From Dehalococcoidia bacterium (GTDB lineage: Bacteria > Chloroflexota > Dehalococcoidia > JACVQG01 > JAHKAY01): a stretch of 13,820 nucleotides of DNA. The stretch is from positions 1-13,820 of the forward strand of contig JASLXN010000021.1 of the NCBI GenBank assembly GCA_030740315.1, read 5' to 3'. The notes under the pieces were generated by a model that was not told the origin of the DNA, did not search any database, and worked only from the letters and a program-made list of their open reading frames with translations. This document shows positions 1-6,413 of the stretch, in pieces; the stretch's first letter is position 1; every line of letters starts with the position of its first letter. The position numbers and the translations under genes were made by a program.

Positions 1-35
1 CCCGCCCCGATAAGGTATACTTTACCCGGATTCAT
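1..35 (-). CDS. cobA: Uroporphyrinogen-III C-methyltransferase, N-terminal fragment (partial)
   Basis: Only the first 11 complete codons are in the window: ATG at 35-33 followed by NPGKVYLIGA and a partial Gly codon. The start MxxGKVYLIGAG is the typical N-terminus of SUMT enzymes (CobA, CysG C-terminal domain), where GxGxGD-type glycines bind S-adenosylmethionine. SUMT methylates uroporphyrinogen III at C2 and C7 to give precorrin-2, which is the step needed between hemC and the precorrin-2 dehydrogenase encoded upstream in this run. It starts 7 bases after the hemC stop, so it is very likely co-transcribed. Whether it is fused to a HemD (uroporphyrinogen-III synthase) domain, as in many anaerobes, cannot be seen. 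The call rests on a short stretch plus strong context. Confidence 0.75.
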   Translation of the reverse strand, partial: MNPGKVYLIGA

Positions 36-42
36 GCCGCTG

Positions 43-954
43 CTAAACCTCTAGGAATTCGGCGGCCCCCTGCTCCGAGAGCCTCTCCGCCAGATGCCGG
101 CCCACCTGCTCCGGGGAATCAGCGTCACCCTCAACAGTGTCTTTTAGCAACCGGTCGCCCTCCGATGCGGCGACCATACCCCGCAGCGTCAGGCGGCCAC
201 CCTGCACTTCGCCCAGGGCGGCGATGGGGCTGTGACACCCACCTCCCAACCACTCCAGAAAGGCCCTCTCCGCAGTTACGGCGTTGCGTGAAGGGGGGTG
301 GTCCAGCGGGGCCAGCAGCCTCCTAGCCTCATCATTATCCGCCCTTATTTCCACGGCCAAGGCGCCCTGGCCCACGGCAGGTATACATGCCTCACAAGGC
401 AGCAACTGGGTTATGCGGCCCTGGTATCCCATGCGGTCCAGCCCCGCGGCGGCCACCACCACCGCCTCCACGGCCCCGAAGTGCACCTTGCGTAGCCGGG
501 TATCCAGATTGCCACGCAACTCTCCTATTTGCAGGTCCGGCCTCAAGGCCCTTATCTGGGCGGCGCGCCGGGGGCTGCCGGTGCCCAATAAGGCGCCCTG
601 CGGCAAGGATTTCAGGTCCAGGCCGCTCCTGGATACCAAGGCATCCCGAGGGTCATCTCGGCGCAGAATGGCCACTATCTCCAGGCCTGGGGGGCACTCC
701 ACTGGTAGGTCTTTGCAGCTATGCACAGCAGCCTGTACCTCCCCGGCCAGGAGCGCCTGCTGTATTTCCTTAACAAATACACCTTTACCCCCCATTCTGG
801 AGAGGGTCCGGTGGCGCTGCACATCCCCCTGGGTCTTTATCTTTCTCACCTCAAAGCTAACCCCCGGGTTGTTCTGAGAGATTTGCTGGATAACAAAGTG
901 TGTTTGAATTAGGGCCAGGACACTGCCCCTGCTGCCCAGGATAAAAGTGGTCAC
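43..954 (-). CDS. hemC: Hydroxymethylbilane synthase (porphobilinogen deaminase)
   Basis: A 303-residue protein of normal family length. It polymerises four porphobilinogen molecules into hydroxymethylbilane in the cytosol. Visible signatures are the N-terminal GSRGSVLAL (7-15), the active-site HSCKDLP whose Asp82 matches the catalytic Asp of the family, the GTGSPRR segment (124-130), and LGGGCHSP, in which Cys240 should carry the dipyrromethane cofactor. The start is GTG at 954-952, 4 bases after the hemA stop, with a GAGG just upstream, so translation is probably coupled to hemA. It lies between hemA and cobA in the minus-strand tetrapyrrole run. The family assignment is clear; the route it feeds (siroheme and heme through Ahb enzymes) is inferred from neighbours. 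Confidence 0.97.
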   Translation of the reverse strand: MTTFILGSRGSVLALIQTHFVIQQISQNNPGVSFEVRKIKTQGDVQRHRTLSRMGGKGVFVKEIQQALLAGEVQAAVHSCKDLPVECPPGLEIVAILRRDDPRDALVSRSGLDLKSLPQGALLGTGSPRRAAQIRALRPDLQIGELRGNLDTRLRKVHFGAVEAVVVAAAGLDRMGYQGRITQLLPCEACIPAVGQGALAVEIRADNDEARRLLAPLDHPPSRNAVTAERAFLEWLGGGCHSPIAALGEVQGGRLTLRGMVAASEGDRLLKDTVEGDADSPEQVGRHLAERLSEQGAAEFLEV

Positions 955-958
955 AGCC

Positions 959-2209
959 TCAGCCCTCTTCCTTCAGCTTGAATAGCTCCTCTACTGCGGA
1001 AATGTACTCCCCGTCATTCGCTTTGAGGCGCACTGTAGGGAAATGGAGGAGCTTGTTTACGATGGCCCGGCTGAGGGCCTCCACCCCTTCCCGCTGCTGT
1101 TGGGTAAGAGAGGGCAACTTACGCAAGGCCTCTTCTATTTCCTGGCGGCGCACCTGCTCCGCTCGCCTGCGCAATGAAGTAATGGTCATAACGCCCCGCT
1201 GACCGTGCCACCAGTCCTCGGCCCGGCGCACCTCGTCCTCCAGTATGGCCTCGGCCAGAGCGACCTCTTTGCGACGGGCCTCCAGCCCTTTTTGGGAGAC
1301 GGCCTGAAGATCATCTATGTTGTATAGGTGAACGCCCGGCATTTCGCCCACACCCAGGTCAATATCCCGGGGCACGGCCAGGTCTATGAGGAGGAGGGGA
1401 CGCCCACGCCTTGCGGCCACGGCCTCGGCCACCGTATGGGACTCCAGCACTAAGCTGGGAGCGCCGGTGGCGCTTATGACAACATCGGTATCGGCCAAGG
1501 CCTGGGGTAGGCGCCCAAAGGGCAAGGCCCGGCCCCCAATCCTGTTCGCCAGGCGCTGGGCACGGCCTCGGGTGCGGTTGACCACCACAATGTCCCCTGC
1601 TCCGCTTTCCCGTACTATCTTACCGGTCAGCTTGCCTGTCTCCCCGGCGCTGATGATGAGAAAGCCCTTCCTGTCCAGGTCTCCCAGGAGCTTCCGTGCC
1701 AGCAGCACGGCCACATGGCTCACAGACACGGAGTGGCGGCTGAGAAGGGTCTCCCTCTTTACACGCCTCCCCACCTCCAGTGCTTGCCGGAAAAGGACGG
1801 ATAGCGGGCGGCGGGCGGCACCTGCGGCCAAGGACTGTGCCAGCGCCCGCCTCACCTGGCTCTTTATCTGATCCTCCCCCAGAACCATGGAGTCTATGCC
1901 ACACACCACGCGGAACAAGTGGTGCATGGCATCAGCCTGATGCTTGCAGTAGCAGTAAGGAGCGAAGTGTTCCGGTGCCAGGCCGTTCTGGAAGCAGAGG
2001 AAGTCCTCAAGGGACTTCTCAGCCGCGGCGGCATCAGCGGTAGCAGCATATATTTCAGTACGGTTGCAGGTAGATACGATGACGGCCTGTTCTATTCCGT
2101 GGGGCAAGGAGCGCAGGGCCGAGCGGATTTTGTCCGAAGAGAAGACAAGTCGCTCCCGCACCGCCAGCGGTGCCGTGGTGTGGCTCAGCCCCAGGGCGAT
2201 AAAATTCAC
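959..2209 (-). CDS. hemA: Glutamyl-tRNA reductase
   Basis: A 416-residue protein that reduces glutamyl-tRNA(Glu) to glutamate-1-semialdehyde with NADPH, the first committed step of tetrapyrrole synthesis by the C5 route. The N-terminus has GLSHTTAPLAVRERL (7-21) and the STCNRTEIY motif with catalytic Cys48. A LGEDQIKSQVRRAL segment follows, then a Rossmann-like NADPH domain (around 165-310), and a C-terminal dimerisation region ending near residue 416. The start is GTG at 2209-2207; its GTGA overlaps the TGA stop of the precorrin-2 dehydrogenase gene, so the two are translationally coupled. Placing hemA downstream of the siroheme and Ahb genes means the entry enzyme is made from the same transcript as the terminal enzymes. 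hemL and hemB are not in the window. Confidence 0.97.
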   Translation of the reverse strand: MNFIALGLSHTTAPLAVRERLVFSSDKIRSALRSLPHGIEQAVIVSTCNRTEIYAATADAAAAEKSLEDFLCFQNGLAPEHFAPYCYCKHQADAMHHLFRVVCGIDSMVLGEDQIKSQVRRALAQSLAAGAARRPLSVLFRQALEVGRRVKRETLLSRHSVSVSHVAVLLARKLLGDLDRKGFLIISAGETGKLTGKIVRESGAGDIVVVNRTRGRAQRLANRIGGRALPFGRLPQALADTDVVISATGAPSLVLESHTVAEAVAARRGRPLLLIDLAVPRDIDLGVGEMPGVHLYNIDDLQAVSQKGLEARRKEVALAEAILEDEVRRAEDWWHGQRGVMTITSLRRRAEQVRRQEIEEALRKLPSLTQQQREGVEALSRAIVNKLLHFPTVRLKANDGEYISAVEELFKLKEEG

Positions 2210-2841
2210 GAGTCCGCCTTCACAGTGAGGGACTCCTCCAGCCTGCGTTCCGCCTTTTCTATCTCACCACGGCGCAGTAGCTCCAGCAACTCCCCATCCA
2301 GCGCCCGGTTCCAGGCGGCGGAGGAAACCACACCGCGACGCCACAAACGACGGCGTACCCGTCCCGCAATCTCCGCCAGTAGGGCATATTCCGGCCCCAG
2401 ATAGTCCTCCATCTCCTCTCGCACCCGGCGTGACAGGGCCGGGCTAGCCCCGCCGGTGGAGACCGCCAGGGTCAGGTTGCCCCGGCGCACCACAGAGGGC
2501 ACGATAAAACTACCGGCCTGGGGCTGGTCCACAACATTCAATAGCACCCTGCGGCGGCGGGCCTCTGCGGTCACCATTTTGTTGGTATTAGGGTCGTCGG
2601 TGGCGGCTATGGCCAAGAATGACCCCCTGAGGTCGCCGGCGGCAAAGGGACGGAGTATAGCTTCAATCGTGCCCGTGCGCGCCATCTCGGAGAGTTGCGG
2701 CGTAAGTGAGGGCGCAATAATCTTCACCCGGCCCCCGGCCTCGGACAGGGCCTCCACTTTGCGCTGGGCCACCTCCCCACCACCCACCACCACGCAGCGC
2801 CGTCCCTTTACCCGCAGAAAAACAGGATAGTATCCAAGCAT
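2206..2841 (-). CDS. Precorrin-2 dehydrogenase / sirohydrochlorin ferrochelatase-like (CysG-N, Met8p family)
   Basis: About 211 residues, the usual length for stand-alone SirC/Met8p-type proteins. It should oxidise precorrin-2 to sirohydrochlorin with NAD+, and some relatives also insert iron to give siroheme. The Rossmann motif is VVVGGGEVAQRK (17-28). NVVDQP carries an Asp (about 105) aligned with the catalytic Asp of CysG/Met8p. AVSTGGASPALSRRVREE (126-143) is the conserved family block that holds the CysG phosphoserine site. I prefer the ATG at 2841-2839 (MLGYYPVFL) because relatives begin just before this segment. A TTG at 2853 would add four residues (LSRA) and overlap the upstream stop. 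No separate CbiK/SirB chelatase is visible, so it may be bifunctional; this is inference. Confidence 0.92.
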   Translation of the reverse strand: MLGYYPVFLRVKGRRCVVVGGGEVAQRKVEALSEAGGRVKIIAPSLTPQLSEMARTGTIEAILRPFAAGDLRGSFLAIAATDDPNTNKMVTAEARRRRVLLNVVDQPQAGSFIVPSVVRRGNLTLAVSTGGASPALSRRVREEMEDYLGPEYALLAEIAGRVRRRLWRRGVVSSAAWNRALDGELLELLRRGEIEKAERRLEESLTVKADS

Positions 2842-2845
2842 GGCC

Positions 2846-3814
2846 CTACTCAAAATACTTCACACGGGTCTTCTTCAGCTCCCGGGTGCTGAACAGCATT
2901 GTATATTCATTCACTCCCACCCGGTCTGAAAGCTCGGTTATTATCTCGGCGCATTCCTCGCGGCTGGGAGCATGGAGCATGGTGAACAGGTTATAAGGCC
3001 AGTCCGGGTAGGTGGGACGCTGGTAGCAGTGAGTCACCCGGGGGGATTTCGCCAACTCCCGACCCACCCCCTCCACCCGTTTAGCGGGCACCACCCAGCA
3101 TCCCATGCCGTTGGCGGTCAGGCCTGCCTTGATATGATGTATCTGGGCGGAGTATCGCCTCATGATACCCCGATCCAGAAATCCCCGCCCAATGTCAATA
3201 AGCTCGGTCTCCTCAAGCCCCATTTCCTCGGCCTGAGACGGGAAGGGGCGAGCTACAAAAGACAGATCCCTCTGCAAGGCCCGTACTGCCAACCGCTCGC
3301 GAGGGGTAAGCTCAATTGAAGCAGCAGAAGGCCGTTGACGCTCTGGGGGGGCAGGAGACCCATCATCCACCAGCCAGTGCATGGCCTGGAGTTTGAACAT
3401 ACGCACGGTGGGCAGGAAGAGCACCGCCTGTGCCCTCGCGCGTTGCCCCAACTCCTCTATCACCGCCCGCATGTCCTGTGAGGTGGGCAGGGCGATGGTG
3501 AACCACATATTGTATTTGTGCTCGCGGATATAGTTATGGCTGACCCCCTGGTGGGCGTTGATGAGTGCAGCAGCGCTGTCCAGCCAGGAATCGGACACCC
3601 GCAGCGCTACCAAGGAGCCGCTGTAGCCCAGCGCTCGGCCCTCAAAAAGGGCATTGATGTGACGGATGAGGCCCTCTGCATGGAGCCGCTTTACCCGCTC
3701 CAGGCACTCCGCCTCGGTCAGTCCAAACCCTTCCCCCAGCCCTTGGAATGGCCTGGTGGACAAGGGAAAGGCCTCCTGCAATCCGTTTAAGAGCCGTCTA
3801 TCAAGGGCGTCCAC
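2846..3814 (-). CDS. ahbAB: Siroheme decarboxylase, fused AhbA-AhbB
   Basis: 322 residues from GTG at 3814. Two homologous AsnC/Lrp-like halves are visible. Residues 1-147 hold an HTH-like region and VSHNYIREHKYNMWFT (91-106), the AhbA-type signature. A Pro/Ala-rich linker spans roughly 148-168. Residues 169-322 hold HCYQRPTYPDWPYNLFT (262-278) and the end STRELKKTRVKYFE, the AhbB-type signature. Siroheme decarboxylase removes the acetate carboxyls at C12 and C18 to give 12,18-didecarboxysiroheme; it is usually two separate subunits. A GGAGG at 3821-3825, six bases before the GTG, decides the start. A longer frame reaching back to 4099 only translates the upstream gene out of frame. The gene overlaps the stop of the AhbD-like gene by 14 bases. 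NirD-L-G-H (heme d1) proteins are the same family; heme b synthesis is favoured by hemA, hemC and ahbC nearby. Confidence 0.93.
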   Translation of the reverse strand: MDALDRRLLNGLQEAFPLSTRPFQGLGEGFGLTEAECLERVKRLHAEGLIRHINALFEGRALGYSGSLVALRVSDSWLDSAAALINAHQGVSHNYIREHKYNMWFTIALPTSQDMRAVIEELGQRARAQAVLFLPTVRMFKLQAMHWLVDDGSPAPPERQRPSAASIELTPRERLAVRALQRDLSFVARPFPSQAEEMGLEETELIDIGRGFLDRGIMRRYSAQIHHIKAGLTANGMGCWVVPAKRVEGVGRELAKSPRVTHCYQRPTYPDWPYNLFTMLHAPSREECAEIITELSDRVGVNEYTMLFSTRELKKTRVKYFE

Positions 3815-4919
3815 CCTCGGCCTCCGGTTGGTAGATGCAGCAAGGCTCCGCCTGTAGATAGTCTCCAGTGACTGCGTAGGCACGGGAACGGGAACCGCCG
3901 CATACCATTTTATACTCACACCGGCCGCACTTGCCCTTGAGCCTGGCGGTGTCACGAAGCTCCTGAAAGATGGGGGTATCCCGGTAGATTCGGGACAGAG
4001 GGTTCTGGCGCACATTGCCCGCCACCAGGGGCAGGAAGCCGCTGGGATAGACCTCTCCGGTGTGGGAGACGAAGCAGCAGCCACTACCATCGTTGACACC
4101 CCTGGCCCGGCCTATGCCGTCCCCCGAGGTGAAACCGGGTGCGGCGGCCCCCGCTCCACCACTCTCCTGTATGGCGACCCTCCGGTAGTGCTGGCCTGCG
4201 GTGGTCTTGATATCAAAGGGGGCGGTGTAGGAGTAATGGTAGAGCCAGCGGAAGACCTCCTCGTGCTGCCGGGGGGTAATCATGTCGTCCCTAGTGCCCC
4301 GCCCGGTGGGCACCATAAAAAAGATGTCCCACATAGCGGGGCGCAATCCTTCCACCACAGACGCCATCTCCTCCATCATTTCAACATTATAGCGGCTGAC
4401 GGTGGTGTTGACCTGGACGGAGTAGCCCCGCCCGGTGATGACCTCCAGGATTTCCATGGTGCGCTTGAACGAGCCGGGCATACCCCGAAAGCTGTCCTGC
4501 ACCCCAGCGGTGGCCCCATCCAGGCTTACCGAAAAGCGGGAGACTCCGGCCTGCCATGTGTCCTCTACGGCTTCGGGCGTAACCAGGTGGGTGGCGCTGG
4601 GGGCCAGCGACACCCGGCGCACCCGACCCGCAGCATAGCTGATGAGCTTTAAGATGTCCGGTCGCATCATGGGGTCCCCCCCGGTGAACACCAGCAGGGG
4701 AGCCTTGGTATCCGCCACTTGGTCGATTAGATGGAGGCCTTCCTCCGTGCTCAACTCTTGGGGGTGGCGCCAAGGCTGTGCCTTCGCCCGGCAATGGCGA
4801 CAAGCAAACGCGCACGCCCGTGTGACCTCCCAGAACACAATAAACGGGGTGAAATTGAAGTCCAGGGAGGTAAGCGGTAAAGCTACCCCTTTCGTCTCAG
4901 GCGATGCCGATTTCCTCAT
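3801..4919 (-). CDS. Radical SAM/SPASM protein, AhbD-like (probable heme b synthase)
   Basis: 372 residues. The radical SAM core has WEVTRACAFACRHCRAKA with the CxxxCxxC triad at Cys36, Cys40 and Cys43, and FTGGDPMMRPD (78-88) for SAM binding. A C-terminal SPASM-like region has CCFVSHTGEVYPSGF (281-295), CGRCEYKMVCGG (331-342) and CCIYQP (360-365). By position, between ahbC and ahbAB, it should catalyse the last step, oxidative decarboxylation of two propionates of Fe-coproporphyrin III to heme b. Its sequence looks closer to the TIGR04053 radical SAM/SPASM family than to AhbD as I remember it: YPSGFLP and GGSRSRAY have serines where AhbD has cysteines. It starts at ATG 4919, overlapping the ahbC end by 23 bases with no clear ribosome site, so it is probably made by coupled translation. 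The enzyme class is certain; the exact reaction is inferred. Confidence 0.85.
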   Translation of the reverse strand: MRKSASPETKGVALPLTSLDFNFTPFIVFWEVTRACAFACRHCRAKAQPWRHPQELSTEEGLHLIDQVADTKAPLLVFTGGDPMMRPDILKLISYAAGRVRRVSLAPSATHLVTPEAVEDTWQAGVSRFSVSLDGATAGVQDSFRGMPGSFKRTMEILEVITGRGYSVQVNTTVSRYNVEMMEEMASVVEGLRPAMWDIFFMVPTGRGTRDDMITPRQHEEVFRWLYHYSYTAPFDIKTTAGQHYRRVAIQESGGAGAAAPGFTSGDGIGRARGVNDGSGCCFVSHTGEVYPSGFLPLVAGNVRQNPLSRIYRDTPIFQELRDTARLKGKCGRCEYKMVCGGSRSRAYAVTGDYLQAEPCCIYQPEAEGGRP

Positions 4920-6048
4920 CAGTCAAATAGCAGGCGGGGTCGGCGGCCCACACGTCGCCGTGCACGGCCTCGGCCCGCACCCGGAAGTTGCCGCCACAAA
5001 CGGCAAAGTGGCGACATCCGGCGCAGCGCCCTCCTATCCTCCCCCTCCGGTCTCTCAGTCCGGCCAACAGGGGGTCTGAGGTATCCTCCCATATTTGTGA
5101 AAAAGGCCGCTCCCGTATGTTGCCCAATTCGTAGTGGCCCCAGAATTGGTCCGGGTGGACTTTGCCCAGAGCATCTATGGCTGAGATGCCCAGTCCCGAG
5201 CTGTTGCCGCCATTACGCTCCAGGAGGCTGTATACCTCCCGGGCGCGCTCGGGATCCTGGCGTCCCATCTTCAAGTAGAGATACACGCCGTCCGCATGGT
5301 TGTCCACCGTGAGAATGTCCTTATCTGAACCCCGGCAGTGTATGTCCGCCGTCCGGTCAAGGATAAGGTCCATGATAGTCCGGCGCTCCTCGTGGGTCAG
5401 ATCACACGACACCAGGTGGCTGCCCCGGCCGGCATATACCAAGTGGTAGAAGCACAGCCGGTCGACTGCTTCCTCCTCAAGGAGGCGAAAGATGTCAGCC
5501 ACATATGAGTTATTAAAGCGGGTGATGGTGAACCGTATGCCGGTGCGTAGACCCGCCCTGCGCGCATTGGCCAGCCCGGTTAGGGCCTCCTGAAAAGCGC
5601 CTCTCCTCCCCCGGAAGTGGTCATGGGTCTCTCCCACACCGTCGAGGCTAACGCCTACGTACGCCACCCCGGCCCGCTTCATGTCCCGCGCCATTTCCGG
5701 AGTGATGAGTGTGCCGTTGGTGGAGATGACGGCTCGCAGACCCCTTGCAGTAGCCAGGGTGAGAAGCTCAACCAGGTCCTCCCTCATTGTTGGCTCTCCC
5801 CCTGAGAAAAGGAGCACGGGAGCGCCATACCGGGCCAAGTCCTCAATCAAGGCCCGGCCCTCGGCGGTGGTCAACTCCCCCGGGTAGTGGCCGTCCCCTG
5901 CACTGGCATAGCAATGTATGCAACGCAGGTTGCAACGCTGGGTGGTGTTCCACACCACTACCGGACGGCGGTGGCTCGACTCAGAGTAGCGCAACCGGTC
6001 ACCGGAGGCGTTTTTGCCGCAGAGAAGCTTGCTTATGTCAAGCATCAC
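4897..6048 (-). CDS. ahbC: 12,18-didecarboxysiroheme deacetylase (AhbC/NirJ1-type radical SAM)
   Basis: 383 residues. The N-terminus MMLDISKLLCG matches the distinctive start of AhbC/NirJ1 proteins. The radical SAM triad is at Cys39, Cys43 and Cys46 in WNTTQRCNLRCIHCYA, with FSGGEPTMRED (81-91) for SAM binding. The C-terminal SPASM-type cluster region has GKVHPDQFW (295-303), a CxxC...C set at Cys342, Cys345 and Cys351, and Cys373. AhbC removes the two acetate side chains of 12,18-didecarboxysiroheme, leaving methyls and giving Fe-coproporphyrin III. The start may be GTG 6048, seven bases after a GGGGA, or the adjacent ATG 6045, as both fit. It is the first tetrapyrrole gene after the tusA gap, and the next gene overlaps its end. 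NirJ1 of the heme d1 pathway is the alternative, but no d1 genes are seen. Confidence 0.9.
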   Translation of the reverse strand: MMLDISKLLCGKNASGDRLRYSESSHRRPVVVWNTTQRCNLRCIHCYASAGDGHYPGELTTAEGRALIEDLARYGAPVLLFSGGEPTMREDLVELLTLATARGLRAVISTNGTLITPEMARDMKRAGVAYVGVSLDGVGETHDHFRGRRGAFQEALTGLANARRAGLRTGIRFTITRFNNSYVADIFRLLEEEAVDRLCFYHLVYAGRGSHLVSCDLTHEERRTIMDLILDRTADIHCRGSDKDILTVDNHADGVYLYLKMGRQDPERAREVYSLLERNGGNSSGLGISAIDALGKVHPDQFWGHYELGNIRERPFSQIWEDTSDPLLAGLRDRRGRIGGRCAGCRHFAVCGGNFRVRAEAVHGDVWAADPACYLTDEEIGIA

Positions 6049-6066
6049 GGACTGGTCCCCTTAATA

Positions 6067-6091
6067 CCACGGCCTCTTGGCCGGCCAGTGG
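6067..6091 (-). repeat. Inverted repeat (possible leader hairpin) upstream of ahbC
   Basis: CCAC plus GGCC pair with GGCC plus GTGG, giving eight paired bases with one bulged base and an eight-base loop. It ends about 18 bases before the ahbC start codon and is not followed by a U tract on either strand, so it is not an intrinsic terminator. It could be an RNA element in the ahbC leader or simply GC-rich chance pairing. Confidence 0.4.
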
Positions 6092-6103
6092 GTGTTTGTT
6101 ACC

Positions 6104-6121
6104 ATTATACAACTATACAAC
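6104..6121 (-). promoter_or_regulatory. Candidate internal promoter with 8-bp tandem repeat before ahbC
   Basis: On the minus strand there is a TATAAT hexamer at 6109-6104 inside the 117-base gap between tusA and ahbC, the AT-richest spot in the left part of the window. It is overlapped by two perfect tandem copies of TATACAAC (plus strand 6106-6121). I find no good -35 hexamer at 16-18 bases, so any promoter would be weak or activator-dependent. If used, transcription would start near 6097 and give the heme genes an independent mRNA. Confidence 0.35.
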
Positions 6122-6164
6122 AATAGGGCCTAAGCCGAAACCACCTACGCCAGCTATCCGCCGC

Positions 6165-6413
6165 TCAGGTAGAGCCACTGCGGATGGTGAGACGGTAGGC
6201 CCCGTCCTTCTGCTCCTGCACTTGGAGTATGCGGTGTCCCTCCCCTTTGGCGCTGCGCGGCACATTCCGCATCGGCTCCCCGTCATCCAGGATGACATCC
6301 AGGGTATCGCCCTCCGGCAGCTCCTCCAAGGCTAGTTTGGTCCGCACCCAGTTCATGGGGCACAGCACTCCCCTGAGGTCCAACAAGTTTGTTTCAGATA
6401 TTTCGCTACTCAT
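6165..6413 (-). CDS. TusA/SirA-family sulfur carrier protein
   Basis: 82 residues, the normal size for TusA-like proteins. The family signature is LDLRGVLCPMN, with the CPxN motif and Cys18 as the expected persulfide carrier, followed by the usual beta-alpha-beta fold and a final strand (YRLTIRSGS). TusA proteins pass sulfane sulfur between partners in thio-modification, molybdopterin maturation or dissimilatory sulfur metabolism. Here the start ATG 6413 overlaps the last eight bases of the sulfite-reductase-like gene, and the upstream genes are a permease and an APS/PAPS reductase, so a role linked to sulfide or sulfite handling is likely. The exact partner cannot be read from the sequence. 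Confidence 0.88.
   Translation of the reverse strand: MSSEISETNLLDLRGVLCPMNWVRTKLALEELPEGDTLDVILDDGEPMRNVPRSAKGEGHRILQVQEQKDGAYRLTIRSGST

Noticed and set aside
3815..4099. A 95-residue N-terminal extension of the AhbAB frame.
   Set aside because: It lies wholly inside the AhbD-like gene in another frame, has no AhbA similarity, and a GGAGG six bases before GTG 3814 gives a better start.
4062..4652. Long plus-strand frame opposite the AhbD-like gene, and similar ones at 1386-1871 and 6229-7080.
   Set aside because: They are antisense shadows of clear genes in GC-rich DNA, with low-complexity Pro/Arg/His-rich products and no domains.
2846..6048. Heme d1 biosynthesis (Nir genes) as the role of the AhbAB, AhbC and AhbD-like genes.
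   Set aside because: No cytochrome cd1, nirE, nirF or nirN is present, and hemA, hemC and cobA adjacency fits general siroheme and heme b supply; not fully excluded from this window alone.
6061..6105. A 14-residue mini-ORF (MVTNTHWPAKRPWY) that could be a leader peptide before ahbC.
   Set aside because: Its ATG overlaps the TATAAT hexamer and has no ribosome site, so it could be translated only from read-through mRNA; likely chance.
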